Part shown: positions 1-9,212 of the stretch, piece after piece | How the letters are laid out: each line of letters begins with the position of its first letter | Numbering within the stretch: position 1 is the stretch's first letter | Source of the DNA: Rhizobiales bacterium TNE-4 | GTDB taxonomy: Bacteria; Pseudomonadota; Alphaproteobacteria; Rhizobiales; Beijerinckiaceae | Direction of reading: 5' to 3' | Length of the DNA: 64,000 nt | NCBI GenBank assembly: GCA_019083985.1 | Contig: JAHRCV010000001.1 | Location: forward strand, 744,001-808,000 | The notes under the pieces: model-generated | Database searches by the model: none | Told to the model about the DNA's origin: nothing | Seen by the model: the letters and a program-made list of their open reading frames with translations, nothing else | Program-made: the position numbers and the translations under genes

Positions 1-756
1 TGCAGCAACAATATCCGGCATTGAGGCGCCGCCATATTGAGCCGGTGTTGCGGCCACAGCGGCCGCTGCTGTTGAAACCGAAGCGGGCGCCAAGATCACA
101 CCGGACGTGCCGTTCGCGTAAACATACGCATTGCGACGCTCAAGCGGATCTTCAAGCGACACAGTGGCCGAGAAGCCGGAACCGAACGTGGCGGTGTAGG
201 CTAAGAGGTTTGTGACGAGGCCGTCACCTGCCGTCGTGCCAACGAGTTCGAGGTCGCCATTGTAGAAGCCGAAGAACGACACGGCGCGACCAGCGGTCAG
301 GCCGCCGAACTGGATGAACGCGCGGTCGATGTCGATATGCGTCTGCGCGTTGCCGGCATACGAATAAGCGGTGCCCGTATAGGCCGTGCCAATGCGAACC
401 TGCGTGCCGGAATAAATCTGCCCCGTACGACGCGCGAAGTTTACGCGCGTGTAAGCGCGGAGCAGACCGTATTCGGTCGACGTACGCGCATCGAGTTCGA
501 AGCGGCCGAGGGCGCGCATGCCCGTTGCATTGTCGCGACGGTTATATGTCTGGCCATACTGATATTCGAAGCGGACACGGCCACCGATCTTGATGCAGGT
601 GTCCGAGCCCGGGATGTAGAAGAAGCCAGCGCCATGGGCCGAGCAAACGCGAACATACTCGACGGGCGCGGCCTTCTTCGACGGCAGGTCAGCCGCAAGC
701 GCGGAGCCTGCGGTCAGAAGAGCCGCTGATGAGAGGAGAGTGGCAATAGTGCGCAT
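1..756 (-). CDS. Outer-membrane porin, alphaproteobacterial porin family (3' part lies outside the window)
   Basis: This is the N-terminal 252 codons of a general diffusion porin; no stop is reached before the window edge. The start ATG at 754-756 opens a clear signal peptide (MRTIATLLSS..., Ala-rich, cleavage near Ala21-Ala22/ADLP). The mature protein begins with the conserved two-cysteine first strand (VCSAHGAGFFYIPG then DTCIKIGG) typical of Rhizobiales porins, followed by amphipathic beta strands. It is very similar to the silent porin body at 9893-11269 (same RVRFEYQYGQTYNRR, LELVGTTAGDG and YTATFGSGFSAT blocks) and clearly less similar to the body at 3438-4526. It lies in opposite orientation to those two. 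Family assignment is firm; substrate selectivity cannot be read from sequence. Confidence 0.93.
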   Translation of the reverse strand, partial: MRTIATLLSSAALLTAGSALAADLPSKKAAPVEYVRVCSAHGAGFFYIPGSDTCIKIGGRVRFEYQYGQTYNRRDNATGMRALGRFELDARTSTEYGLLRAYTRVNFARRTGQIYSGTQVRIGTAYTGTAYSYAGNAQTHIDIDRAFIQFGGLTAGRAVSFFGFYNGDLELVGTTAGDGLVTNLLAYTATFGSGFSATVSLEDPLERRNAYVYANGTSGVILAPASVSTAAAAVAATPAQYGGASMPDIVAA

Positions 757-1172
757 AGATTCCATCCATAATGAAAAAGACAGAGACCCGGCGAAATGCG
801 GATCGGTTCACAAGCGAGACCATGCGGCGCAATTTCTTCGTCGACAACATCAAATGACCTAAGGTTAGTTCAGAGCGTGTCAGAACCGTGGCAATGCGAC
901 TTTTCGGCAACAAAAACAGTTACTTAAAGTTGTATTTATATTTATTGATACACTTAAAAGTTGCATCCATTGCTTTTGATTCACGCCCGCCCGATTCCTC
1001 CACTGGAGGCCATGAGCGAGCTATCTTAATGTATAGCTTAAGTAATAAGACAAAGATCTATTTATAGTGATAGCATAGTTTCCGCTTATAAAAATAAAAT
1101 AAAAACATAACTGACAAAATAATTGGCAAACATTAATGATGCTGCAAGGGAAGACTACCTCATGTTGGGGAG
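757..1172. other. AT-rich intergenic region between divergent porin and ABC-transporter pseudogene
   Basis: About 415 bp with no convincing ORF. It is much more AT-rich than its surroundings, especially around 915-960 and 1025-1140. It must hold the promoter and 5' leader of the minus-strand porin and the former promoter of the plus-strand pseudogene. I could not assign specific -35/-10 boxes with confidence. Confidence 0.5.
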
Positions 1173-1665
1173 TTGCCTGTGGCTCGCTTGCGTCAATCGG
1201 TTTCAGTGGTTAGGGCTGCGTTGGGTCCGGTCCGGTCCATGCTGCTTCTGATCGCCATCTTCTCAGGCATTGTGAACATTCTTGCGCTCACAAGTTCAAT
1301 CTACATGCTGCAGGTCTATGACCGGGTGTTGTCCAGTCGTTCGATCCCAACATTGATTGCTCTGTCGCTCGCCGCACTCTGGCTTTATGGCGTCCAAGCC
1401 CTTTTTGGATGTGATCCGCGCCCGCATGTTGGTGCGCATTTCCGAGAATGTGGAGCGCGATCTCGCCTCCCGCGTGTTTCGCGTGATCGCTGAAATGCCG
1501 TTGCGTGCGCGTGTCGGTTCGGCGGAGGCGATGCAGCCGCTGCGCATCGCGCTGCAATCCGCTGTACTCGCGTTAGGCGCCTATTTCGTTATTCATGGTA
1601 ATGTGACTGAGGGCATCATGCTTGCAGCCTCTGTCACAATGTCGCGCGCGCCTTGCGCGAACGTT
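1173..1665 (+). pseudogene. Remnant of a type I secretion ABC transporter (PrtD/LapB-like permease-ATPase)
   Basis: Two overlapping frames together encode the N-terminal membrane domain of a T1SS permease/ATPase: LALTSSIYMLQVYDRVL, then ARMLVRI.ENVERDLASRVF, then LQSAVLALGAYFVI and GIMLAASVTMSRA. The first frame (TTG 1173 or GTG 1179) loses register in a T5 run at 1402-1406. Removing one T restores the expected ALLDVIRARM, so this is a one-base frameshift. Between EAMQPLR and LRIALQS roughly 130 family residues are missing (internal deletion). Similarity stops near 1660, just before the 3' end of the convergent dehydrogenase, so the ATPase domain is absent. It cannot be functional. It may once have exported RTX-type proteins such as the one at 24804. 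Confidence 0.8.
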
Positions 1666-1669
1666 GATA

Positions 1670-2716
1670 TCAGAAGGCGAGTTGAACCTTCATTGCCTTT
1701 GAACGGTCAGATGCCAGCGTAAACGCCTCGACCGCCTTGTCGATGGGCATCGTGGCACTCAGGAGCGGGCTGACATCGATGCGGCCGCTGCCGAGGAGAT
1801 CAACGGCCCATGCAAACTCATCGAAGAAGCGAAACGTGCCTTTGAGGTTGAGCTCCTTGGCCACAACCACGTTGAGCGGGATCGGTACAGTGCCCGACAC
1901 GCCGATCTGCACAATCGTGCCGCGCGGCCTTGTGGCGGCAATCGCACCGGCCAGCGCCGCCGGATGGCCTGACGCTTCAAACGCGACGTCGAATTGCCCC
2001 TTATCCTTTTCATAAGGCGCAAGTGCATCATTCCGGGCGGCCGTATTAAAAGCGTGATCAGCGCCGATGTTGAGCGCCATCGCAACAGCTGCATCCGTGA
2101 CATCGGTCACAACGATTTCGCGCGCGCCGGCATGGCGTGCGGCCAGCACCGTGAGGGCGCCAATCGGGCCACATCCTGTCACCAGCACGCGTGCGCCAGC
2201 CAAAGTGCCGGCTTGGCGAATGGCATGCAGACAGACAGCGAGTGGTTCGGCGAAGGCGGCGATCTCCGCTCCGGCACCGGCTGCGATCGGCACCGCCTGC
2301 GCAGCTTGGCAGACAATGGCCTCGCGAAAACCGCCTTGCACATGGGGGAAGCGCATGGCTGACCCATAAAAGCGCATCTCGAGGCAATGGATCGGCATGC
2401 CTGCCTGGCAGAAGCGGCAGGTCCCACAATTCACGCTTGGATTGACGGCCACCGTCTGGCCCAGAGCGAGGCCGCTGACGCCGGCGCCGAGCTTTTCGAC
2501 AGTTCCGGCGATTTCATGGCCCAGAACCATGGGTTCGCGCACCCGTACAGTGCCAAAGCCGCCTTCATGGTAATAATGCAGATCGGAGCCGCAGATACCG
2601 CCCCTGGCAATCTTCACGCGGACTTCACCGGGCCCGGGTTCGCCGACCGGTACGGAATCAATGCGCAGATCATGCGGCGCATGGATGACGACGGCGCGGA
2701 CGGCAGAGCTGGACAT
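1670..2716 (-). CDS. idnD: L-idonate 5-dehydrogenase (zinc-type medium-chain alcohol dehydrogenase)
   Basis: A 348-aa zinc-dependent MDR dehydrogenase that would interconvert L-idonate and 5-ketogluconate. The catalytic zinc ligands are Cys42 (GGICGSDLH) and His67-Glu68 (LGHE). The structural zinc tetrad is Cys97/100/103/111. The Rossmann motif is VTGCGPIGAL, and the MRFYGSAMRFPHVQG segment is characteristic of the idonate dehydrogenase subgroup. The start ATG at 2714-2716 is preceded by GAGGA nine bases upstream; a longer reading to 2929 adds non-homologous sequence. It stands alone, convergent with the ABC-transporter remnant, with no idonate transporter or regulator in view. A related sorbitol/xylitol dehydrogenase role is the main alternative. 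Confidence 0.85.
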   Translation of the reverse strand: MSSSAVRAVVIHAPHDLRIDSVPVGEPGPGEVRVKIARGGICGSDLHYYHEGGFGTVRVREPMVLGHEIAGTVEKLGAGVSGLALGQTVAVNPSVNCGTCRFCQAGMPIHCLEMRFYGSAMRFPHVQGGFREAIVCQAAQAVPIAAGAGAEIAAFAEPLAVCLHAIRQAGTLAGARVLVTGCGPIGALTVLAARHAGAREIVVTDVTDAAVAMALNIGADHAFNTAARNDALAPYEKDKGQFDVAFEASGHPAALAGAIAATRPRGTIVQIGVSGTVPIPLNVVVAKELNLKGTFRFFDEFAWAVDLLGSGRIDVSPLLSATMPIDKAVEAFTLASDRSKAMKVQLAF

Positions 2717-3254
2717 GGGCGAATTCCTCGAAAACAGATGGGTCGCCGAAGCAAAGAGCCCCGCGACAGGGGAAGAAAACGACCTTAGCCGGATCAGACA
2801 TAAAAGACAGCCGGTCAGATTCGGGCGCGCCATCCACAACCGGGGGGCGATTAAGGCAGTTGATGGGCCCCTTCCGCAACGGAGCCTCAACTCAAGCGCG
2901 CAACCCCTCGGTGTTTGATGAATTCTCAAATATTAACAGGTGGTTAATAAGAGGCGGCCAAAGGGCGGGGTGCGGGGTGCAATCGTGGCAACCCTGCAAC
3001 AGTGCCCTGAAAACGCCCCCTTTGAGGCCGCGATGTGGCTGAGTTTTGTTGCTCACGGCGTCATGCACGGTAAGGTTGCACAACTTCGGGATGTCCCGAG
3101 GTGAGTCTCTTGCCGATTTCGGCATCCGCGATGGGTTCGGGCGCGGCAAGGGATGGAGGGTTTGGGACTGCTTCGCCGGGTGGGCTTTCGAGCCTGATTG
3201 GATGAAGGAAGAAACCCGCTCCCGTTGAGTCTCAGTTCTGTTTGGAGGTCACCC
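2717..3254. other. Intergenic region upstream of the chimeric porin gene
   Basis: About 540 bp separating divergent idnD and the porin at 3255. No plausible gene is seen. It must contain the porin promoter and leader; an AT-rich patch lies at about 2920-2950. A strong Shine-Dalgarno (GGAGG, 3244-3248) sits just before the porin ATG. This is the host promoter that now drives the element-borne porin body. Confidence 0.5.
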
Positions 3255-4526
3255 ATGAAGCTCGTAAAGAGCCTTCTTCTCGGTTCGGCAGCGGGTCTCG
3301 CTGCTGTTGCCGGCGCTCAGGCTGCCGATCTTCCCTCGAAGAAGGCCGCTCCGGTTGAATACGTAAGAGTCTGCTCCGCTCATGGCGCGGGCTTCTTCTA
3401 CATTCCGGGTTCCGACACCTGCATTAAGCTCGGTGGTTATGTACGTGCTGAGTACCTCGGCAACCAAACGTGGTCGCGTAATTCGGATCCGATTGGCTTC
3501 TACGCTCGTGGCCGTCTGGATATCGATACGCGCACTTCGACAGAATATGGTTTGCTTCGTGCGTTCATTCGTTACCAGCTGACAACTTCGAACGGTGCCT
3601 ATAACCGTGCTATCCCGGCTTACGATACTAACTTCACGAACCAAGGTGCCACGCCGGCTCTTGATAAGGCATTTGTGCAGTTCGTTGGATTCACAGCAGG
3701 TCGTTTCTCGTCCTTCTATGATTTCTATGCTGCTGCCCTAAACTGGGGCGGTACTTCGCTCGGCTCTGACCGTTCGTCGTTGATGGGCTTGGCTTACACC
3801 TATTCGTTTGGCAGCGGTTTCTCGGGCACGATCTCGCTCGAAGATCCGAATGCGTCGACTGTTGTGGCAAACAATTACGTTCAGGCCGGTGAATCCATGC
3901 CTGACATTGTTGCTAACCTGCGCGTTGACCAGAGCTGGGGTTCAGCTCAGTTGTCAGGTGTGTTGCACCAAGTTCGTCCGGCATACGGCGCAAACTTCAC
4001 TTCTGGTTCGTCTGACTACGGCTGGGCCATCCAAGGCGGTGTGAAGTTTAACCTGCCGATGCTCGCCGCCGGTGATCAACTGTGGTTGCAGGGTGCTTAT
4101 GGCCAAGGCGCTATGAGCTACATTGGCCTTACGAGCACGACCCTTCGTGTTGGCAACTTGGCTTACACAGTGTCTGACGCCTACTTTGCGAACAACAATG
4201 TGCAGATGTCCACGGGCTATTCTTTGACCGCAGGCTTCTTGCACTACTGGACGCCCAAGGTTCGCCAAAGCTTGTTCGGTAACTACACGCAGTTTGATCC
4301 GACTGGTTCTGCCTCGCAGGTCAATGCCTTGGCTTCTAAGGCAAACCTCTGGCAGGTTGGCTCGAACGTGATCTTCACTCCGATCAAGGGCCTTGACGTC
4401 GGTGCTGAAATCATGTGGTTCAACTTGGACGGTTCGAAGACCGTCGCTTCGGCCAAGCCAGGTGCTCCTGCCCTCAGCAATGACAATGGCTGGCAGTACC
4501 GCCTCCGCGTTCAGCGCGACTTCTGA
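3255..4526 (+). CDS. Outer-membrane porin, chimeric: host 5' end fused to a porin body carried by the integrated element
   Basis: A 423-aa porin with signal peptide MKLVKSLLLGSAAGLAAVAG.. (cleavage after AQA, before ADLPSKK), the family's two-cysteine N-terminal strand, and a terminal RLRVQRDF ending in Phe as outer-membrane barrels do. The ATG at 3255 has GGAGG six bases upstream. Codons 1-34 are unique. Codons 35-61 (3357-3437) are identical at DNA level to 9893-9973. The rest differs strongly from the porin body at 9974-11269 and from the porin at 1-756, although all three share RVDQSWGSAQLSG-type or other barrel blocks. The gene is intact. I infer that the part after the repeat arrived with the element, so pore properties and surface loops now differ from the ancestral host protein. 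Confidence 0.92.
   Translation: MKLVKSLLLGSAAGLAAVAGAQAADLPSKKAAPVEYVRVCSAHGAGFFYIPGSDTCIKLGGYVRAEYLGNQTWSRNSDPIGFYARGRLDIDTRTSTEYGLLRAFIRYQLTTSNGAYNRAIPAYDTNFTNQGATPALDKAFVQFVGFTAGRFSSFYDFYAAALNWGGTSLGSDRSSLMGLAYTYSFGSGFSGTISLEDPNASTVVANNYVQAGESMPDIVANLRVDQSWGSAQLSGVLHQVRPAYGANFTSGSSDYGWAIQGGVKFNLPMLAAGDQLWLQGAYGQGAMSYIGLTSTTLRVGNLAYTVSDAYFANNNVQMSTGYSLTAGFLHYWTPKVRQSLFGNYTQFDPTGSASQVNALASKANLWQVGSNVIFTPIKGLDVGAEIMWFNLDGSKTVASAKPGAPALSNDNGWQYRLRVQRDF
3357..3437 (+). repeat. 81-bp direct repeat, left copy (candidate attL) inside the porin coding sequence
   Basis: Identical over 81 bp to 9893-9973. It encodes porin residues 35-61 (EYVRVCSAHGAGFFY... to LGG). The corresponding segment of the porin at 1-756 encodes nearly the same peptide with many synonymous differences. 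DNA identity between these two copies is therefore not explained by protein conservation and fits an att core plus flanking identity. Confidence 0.85.
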
Positions 4527-4552
4527 TCAGTCGATCTGATCTAAAACGGGAA

Positions 4553-4580
4553 CCCCGGGGCGAAAGCTCCGGGGTTTTTT
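4553..4580 (+). terminator. Rho-independent terminator of the expressed porin
   Basis: A 9-bp GC-rich stem (CCCCGGGGC / GCTCCGGGG, one G-U pair) with a GAAA loop and a T6 tract, 26 bp after the stop codon. It is almost identical to the terminator after the silent porin at 11299-11326, so homology between the two porin loci extends past the coding region. Confidence 0.9.
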
Positions 4581-4680
4581 GTTAATTAAAACAAGAACAT
4601 AAGCAGAACTACACTGACCAAATTGCTCGCTAATATGAGAACACTTTGAGATGTGAGCTAACTGCCTCAAATGGTCTTCT

Positions 4681-5898
4681 TCAGTTGAAATCATAAAACT
4701 TACCCGCTTCCTGAGCGGCTTCCCTGAGCCTAGCCTTTGATAGGTGGGCATAACGCTGGGTGGTCACGACGTTGGCATGCCCCAGCAGCTCCTTGACGTC
4801 GTAAAGCGTCATTCCGCGGTTCACTAAGGCAGAGGCGAATGAGTGCCGCAGGTCATGGATGCGGACCTCAGGCAGCCCAGCCGCCTTCCTGGCCACGTCC
4901 CAAGGATAGAAGATCGCCGTATATGGTTTGCCTGTCTCAAGGTTCGGGAAAAGCCATCGGGAATTAGCCTGGCGGGTCCCTCTTAGGAACGCCTGGGTGG
5001 CTTTGACGACCTCCGCCGCCTGATCCGATAGAGGCACAAAACGAGGCTTTCCGGCCTTGGTTTCAGGGATGGTCCAGATTCTCGATTCCAAATCGATGTA
5101 GCGCCATTCGGCATTGAGAGCCTCCCGCTTCCTGGCCCCAGTGAACAGCAGGAAGGGGATGATGAAGCGGAGCAGGGGGCTATCGGATTGATTGACGGCC
5201 TTAATAAGCCGCTGCGCCTCCGCAGGATCCAGAAACCGATCAATACGGGGAGGGGCTTTAAGCAATTTAAGCCCCCTGATCGGGCTGATCTGGAGGCCGC
5301 CGATCTCCCACTCCACCGCCTTGTTGATGCTCGTTTTCAGATGGGCCAGCAGCTTGTTGATGGTCGTTGGCTGATAACCTCTTGCGACCCGCTCGTTGAT
5401 GAAGCCAGCGACGAGGACCTTGTTCAGCTCGTTGAGTGGCAGATCGCCAAAGGCTGGCATGAGCTGGGTACGAATAAACCGCTGTTCTTCCTTGCCGCTG
5501 CGCTTGGTCGCTCGACAGTAGGGGAAATAGGTTTCTTCGAGATAGCTCCGATAGGTGGGCATCGGCTTGATCAGGTGGGCCTCTTTGCGCTGCTTCCTGA
5601 CGAACCCAAGAGCCTTGGCCTGTTGGCGCGCTTCTTCAAGCGACATTTCAGTGGCGTCGCCGATGGTTAGAGCCTTCATCTTGCCGTCGAGGCCGGTGTA
5701 GCGAAATCGCCATGCTCGCCCCTTCGGCCAAAGGTCCAGATAAAGGCCCTTGGCGTGTTTATCCGCTATGAGCTTGCGGCCGCTCCGCAGCACGACTGAG
5801 TCAACAAAGGCTTGGGTCAACTGACGAGGCACGGCGCGCTCCTTGAAGAGTTTTCGGAATCTCAGATGTAAGGCTGCGATCCGCGAGCGTGAATCCAC
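4681..5898 (-). CDS. Tyrosine recombinase (phage-type integrase) of the element
   Basis: A 405-aa site-specific recombinase with an N-terminal arm-binding region (about residues 26-100, RQLTQAFVDSV..GLYLDLWPKG), a core-binding SAM-like domain (about 115-205) and a C-terminal catalytic domain. The full active set is visible: Arg256 (TGARKREAL), Lys281/284 (KAGKPR), His348 and Arg351 (HDLRHSF), His374 (LLGH) and nucleophile Tyr383 (TQRYAHL). It should catalyse integration and excision between the two 81-bp repeats. It is transcribed toward the porin body and lies ~1.2 kb from the left repeat. Start ATG is at 5896-5898; an internal GTG near residue 23 is a possible alternative. No excisionase gene is recognisable nearby. 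Confidence 0.93.
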   Translation of the reverse strand: MDSRSRIAALHLRFRKLFKERAVPRQLTQAFVDSVVLRSGRKLIADKHAKGLYLDLWPKGRAWRFRYTGLDGKMKALTIGDATEMSLEEARQQAKALGFVRKQRKEAHLIKPMPTYRSYLEETYFPYCRATKRSGKEEQRFIRTQLMPAFGDLPLNELNKVLVAGFINERVARGYQPTTINKLLAHLKTSINKAVEWEIGGLQISPIRGLKLLKAPPRIDRFLDPAEAQRLIKAVNQSDSPLLRFIIPFLLFTGARKREALNAEWRYIDLESRIWTIPETKAGKPRFVPLSDQAAEVVKATQAFLRGTRQANSRWLFPNLETGKPYTAIFYPWDVARKAAGLPEVRIHDLRHSFASALVNRGMTLYDVKELLGHANVVTTQRYAHLSKARLREAAQEAGKFYDFN

Positions 5899-6092
5899 GT
5901 GGTTGAGTCAAGCGATCCAATTTGAGTCTACCGGCTTCAGACAGCAAAAGTGTCCTTGTAACAGCGGTCGAATATGGGAGGCCCTTCTTTGCGGCCCCTA
6001 CCTCGTTACCTGAAAGATACTTTATTGGCTGCCAACCTGTATGGGCCTCCGCAAAGGTGGGACTGCATATAAGTATACAGGAAGTCCCACCA

Positions 6093-7943
6093 TTAGGTCC
6101 GCTCAAAGCCCGACCGACCCTTGGCTCCTCGGGTTGCTATGTAGACAAGACCATGACCAGACAAGAACTCCTGAAACACAGGGTCATCCTTTAGCTTTCT
6201 GGCGTGTTCTTTAAGGACAATGGAAGTGTCTCTAAGGATGTCGGCGGAGGAGATGAATTCAGCTTCTGAATCCTTAAGGTAGCGCATTAGGTCTAATACG
6301 ACACCACGTCTCCCAGTGCCGGTAACCGTCGTGGTCTTAATCCCGAGGTCGATAGATCGTGGGCTCCCCGGGAACACTTTGGGCTGGAGCGCCATTAGAA
6401 GCCCTTCGTGTCCCCAGAGGAATAGCTTCATTGGGGCGGCGACGCCTTTGTCGTCTAATACTCTGGCGGCCCCTCGCATCGTGAGTTGCTTCAGTTGCCG
6501 CATGAGTTCACCTCGGGCAAGGCGAGAGAAATCGCCACGAACACCAGTGCCGCCAATAGCGTCGCTCAATGTTCCTGAGACCGTTGTCTCCTTAAAAGCA
6601 TTAGTCTGTCCGACTGTGACTTTCCGAGGGAGCCAGAACTCGCCAATCATGATGACAGTCGTGAACTCTCGCCATCTATTGGAACCAATGTGAGCACCAA
6701 ACCAGATGCCTTCGACTGTTCGATCGTTCCAAGACGCCGAACGGAACTCTGAAGTATCCGTGAAAGCTTTGTGTGAAACGACCAATACCTTCTCACCAAC
6801 TTCAGTGTGCTCGTTGATGATGTCTTGAAGCCAGCGAGTGAGAGATTGTCGTACCGTCTTCTTCTCAAGGTCTGCTTTCAGCGCCTTTAGGGTGGTAAAC
6901 GAAGGAGGTGGAAGGAAGGATATGCTGAGGTCGCGATAGTCAGCACTGGGTACGGACGCCAAGGTCTGAGGTCGATAGAGTTCGTCGACACCGTCAATGT
7001 CTCCGGTAGCATCAAGTATAACAGTCCCAGAGATAACTGGCCATTTGAGGTCGTAACCAACGAAGGTTGCGTCGCGCTTGTGTCCAATCTTGCGGCTAAT
7101 GAAAGCCTTATGGTTGAGTGCAGCCTGAACAAAAACCTCGAGTGATGACATCAGAGCTACAGGTTCATCTGTACCACGTGTCAGTCGCGCTCTTAGTTTT
7201 GCTATTTGAAGTCCGCGTGAAATCTCAAGAAGCGGTGCGCGTGGTAGCTCAAGCTCTTCAAACGATTGTCCACCTTCACGCCACTCCATCAAGTCGCTCA
7301 GACAGCCACAGAGTTCACCTAGAGCCCGAGTGAAGGTTGTCTTAACCCCGTCTTCATCCAAGCTCAATCGCTCTTTCGCGAGACCGTGAGCCTCCTCAGT
7401 CTCTCGAAGTGTGATTTGTGCCACCTGTGTATGTTCTGGTCGTTCGTCGACGATAATCAGTTGCCGATAGCTTCCGTCCGTCAAACAACGAAGAACTTCT
7501 GGGTCCATTCCGAACTTCTGTTGCGTCGCGATTAGTGCTGGATAGTCTCCTACCTCGCCGAGGTGAAACTGATCGTATGCCGGATTAGCCTCGAAGCTGG
7601 TCGAATTGTGGTCTCTGGACCAGATAGCGACTTTTTCACCCAGTAACTGTTTCAGCTCACTGTAGATGTCTTGGCAGTTGTTCACACTGTTGGCGAGCAG
7701 GAGGACAGAACCACCAGCCTTCACAAGAGCCGACGCGAACGCAATAGCACATGACGTCTTACCTGAACCCGTCGGAGCTGGAAGGACACGCAGCAGACGT
7801 CGCTCATGTTCTACATCGCTCAACGCGAGGGTCATCGTCTCGAAAACTGATGCAGCGACTGCATGAGTGAACGGCGTTAGCGGCTGATTGCGGAGGCGAT
7901 AGAGGCGCTCAAGTTCCGCCAAGAAAATATCATTTGAAACCAC
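6093..7943 (-). CDS. DEAD-like superfamily 2 helicase/ATPase of the element
   Basis: A 616-aa protein with Walker A APTGSGKT (residues 56-63) and a Walker B/motif II of DExx type, DERP (166-169) in QLIIVDERPE. An ATQQKFG segment follows the usual position of motif Ib, and a second RecA-like half contains KVLVVSHKAF (~395-405). The start is GTG (7941-7943) with GGGAGA eight bases upstream; no closer ATG fits. It may unwind the element's DNA for replication or act in defence. There are no nuclease motifs I can recognise and no close named family. It is separated from the integrase by ~195 bp and from the upstream recombinase gene by ~160 bp, all on the same strand. Confidence 0.7.
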   Translation of the reverse strand: MVSNDIFLAELERLYRLRNQPLTPFTHAVAASVFETMTLALSDVEHERRLLRVLPAPTGSGKTSCAIAFASALVKAGGSVLLLANSVNNCQDIYSELKQLLGEKVAIWSRDHNSTSFEANPAYDQFHLGEVGDYPALIATQQKFGMDPEVLRCLTDGSYRQLIIVDERPEHTQVAQITLRETEEAHGLAKERLSLDEDGVKTTFTRALGELCGCLSDLMEWREGGQSFEELELPRAPLLEISRGLQIAKLRARLTRGTDEPVALMSSLEVFVQAALNHKAFISRKIGHKRDATFVGYDLKWPVISGTVILDATGDIDGVDELYRPQTLASVPSADYRDLSISFLPPPSFTTLKALKADLEKKTVRQSLTRWLQDIINEHTEVGEKVLVVSHKAFTDTSEFRSASWNDRTVEGIWFGAHIGSNRWREFTTVIMIGEFWLPRKVTVGQTNAFKETTVSGTLSDAIGGTGVRGDFSRLARGELMRQLKQLTMRGAARVLDDKGVAAPMKLFLWGHEGLLMALQPKVFPGSPRSIDLGIKTTTVTGTGRRGVVLDLMRYLKDSEAEFISSADILRDTSIVLKEHARKLKDDPVFQEFLSGHGLVYIATRGAKGRSGFERT

Positions 7944-8103
7944 GGCAAGTCTCCCTGTTTCGGAAGGTAATATGCCGTCGGTATGGTCTCAAGGTGCAGT
8001 TTTTGAATTGGCATGTCGTGTTGAATGCCCCGTCTTCTAAAGAAGAACCCTTGGACGATTCAGCCCTAAGAAACTTTTCACATATTCTAACGGGAAATAT
8101 TGC

Positions 8104-8772
8104 TCACAGCCTCTCGACTCGCTTGATCACTCTCTGAACCTGCACCGGCCCCCACGCGGCCCCACGGGCTGTCTTGAGCCCCATCTCGTTGAGACGCTCG
8201 GCTATCACACGGAGGCTCATCCCAGCGTTCTGGAGAGCCAGGACGGTGTCCTTCAGCTTTAGAGCCTCTTTCACAGCGGTGGCCTTCCGGGCCGCGTTGC
8301 GCTTCTGGGCGGGATCGTTATTGCCACCGAGCTTCACGCCGCGTTCCTTCGCAGCAGCCAGAGCCGCCTTCGTACGAGCGCTGATAAAGGCTCTCTCTTG
8401 TTCGGCCAGTGCAGCATAGACATGGAGCTGGAAGGTATCCGCATGTGGCATGGAGGCGACCCGCAGCTTCACGCGTTTATCCTCGATGATGTTCGCGATG
8501 AAGGCCACGCGGCGGGACAATCGATCGAGCTTGGCCACCAATAGCTCGGCACCTGGGTGCTTGCGGACCATCTCAATCGCCTTGGTGAGCTGGGGCCGAT
8601 CATTATCGCCACCGCTCTGGATCTCGATGAACTCACCGAGGATCTCCCACGGGACGTCGGAGAACGAGGATAAGAAGATCTCGATGTCGCGCTTCTGCGC
8701 CTCAAGCCCCAGACCACTGCGACCCTGATCCTCCGTCGACACCCGCAAGTAGACCACATAGCGCCGTGACAT
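8104..8772 (-). CDS. Serine recombinase (resolvase/invertase family)
   Basis: A 222-aa small serine recombinase. The N-terminal catalytic domain has Ser12 in YLRVSTEDQ, the family's KLDRLSRR (81-88) and an AEQERAFISARTKAAL helix. It is followed by a C-terminal helix-turn-helix region (NAGMSLRVIAERLNEMGLKT). Start ATG 8770-8772 is preceded by AGAGGGGA. The likely role is resolution or inversion at a short res-like site, possibly in the ~440-bp region immediately upstream. Its presence beside a complete tyrosine integrase is unusual for so small an element; it could act on element multimers or be a separate passenger. Confidence 0.9.
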   Translation of the reverse strand: MSRRYVVYLRVSTEDQGRSGLGLEAQKRDIEIFLSSFSDVPWEILGEFIEIQSGGDNDRPQLTKAIEMVRKHPGAELLVAKLDRLSRRVAFIANIIEDKRVKLRVASMPHADTFQLHVYAALAEQERAFISARTKAALAAAKERGVKLGGNNDPAQKRNAARKATAVKEALKLKDTVLALQNAGMSLRVIAERLNEMGLKTARGAAWGPVQVQRVIKRVERL

Positions 8773-9212
8773 CGATCCGATCCCCTCTACCCTATGTGAT
8801 CATAACCAGATTGTAACATATGGCAATGTTCGTTGAGGCTGTAACAAGGATATGTCCGAGGGGTTGTCGAAGGATTTCAAATGGGGTTTCCGGGTCCGCG
8901 ACCCTAACCATCATCATCGGTCGAGATATCTCTCGCCATCAGGTACGAGGTCGTGAAACGGTCGCCCCGCCGGTGGTCTTCATGGGTCCCTCCCGGCCTA
9001 TTTCGATCCAAGCAGACCCTCCACCGCCCCCACTTTGAACAACCTGCCTAAAGCCTCGCGTTGTTCTTGTTAGACCCTGTGCGTTGCAGGGGCGCTGGCG
9101 TTTTCGTGGGTCCCCTTTTCGCAGCCAGAACTGGTGTCCCCGGCGCAACCCAAAGAGCCGATGCCGGGGGTGCTTTTTGCGGTGGTCGATCATTCAATCG
9201 AGACCGGGGAGG
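8773..9212. other. Non-coding stretch within the element, upstream of the serine recombinase
   Basis: About 440 bp without a convincing gene. A short repeat TGTAACA...ATATG occurs around 8812-8855 (TGTAACATATG and TGTAACAAGGATATG), directly upstream of the recombinase start. It could be part of a recombination or operator site, but this is weak. Short ORFs here lack Shine-Dalgarno sequences and protein-like composition. Confidence 0.35.

Noticed and set aside
5801-6106. 101-codon minus-strand frame between integrase and helicase as a candidate excisionase
   Set aside because: Overlaps the integrase coding region by ~100 bp, lacks a helix-turn-helix pattern and a Shine-Dalgarno.
8820-9038. 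Short plus-strand frame in the element's gene-free region
   Set aside because: Start lacks a ribosome binding site and the Pro/Arg-rich product resembles random GC-rich translation.
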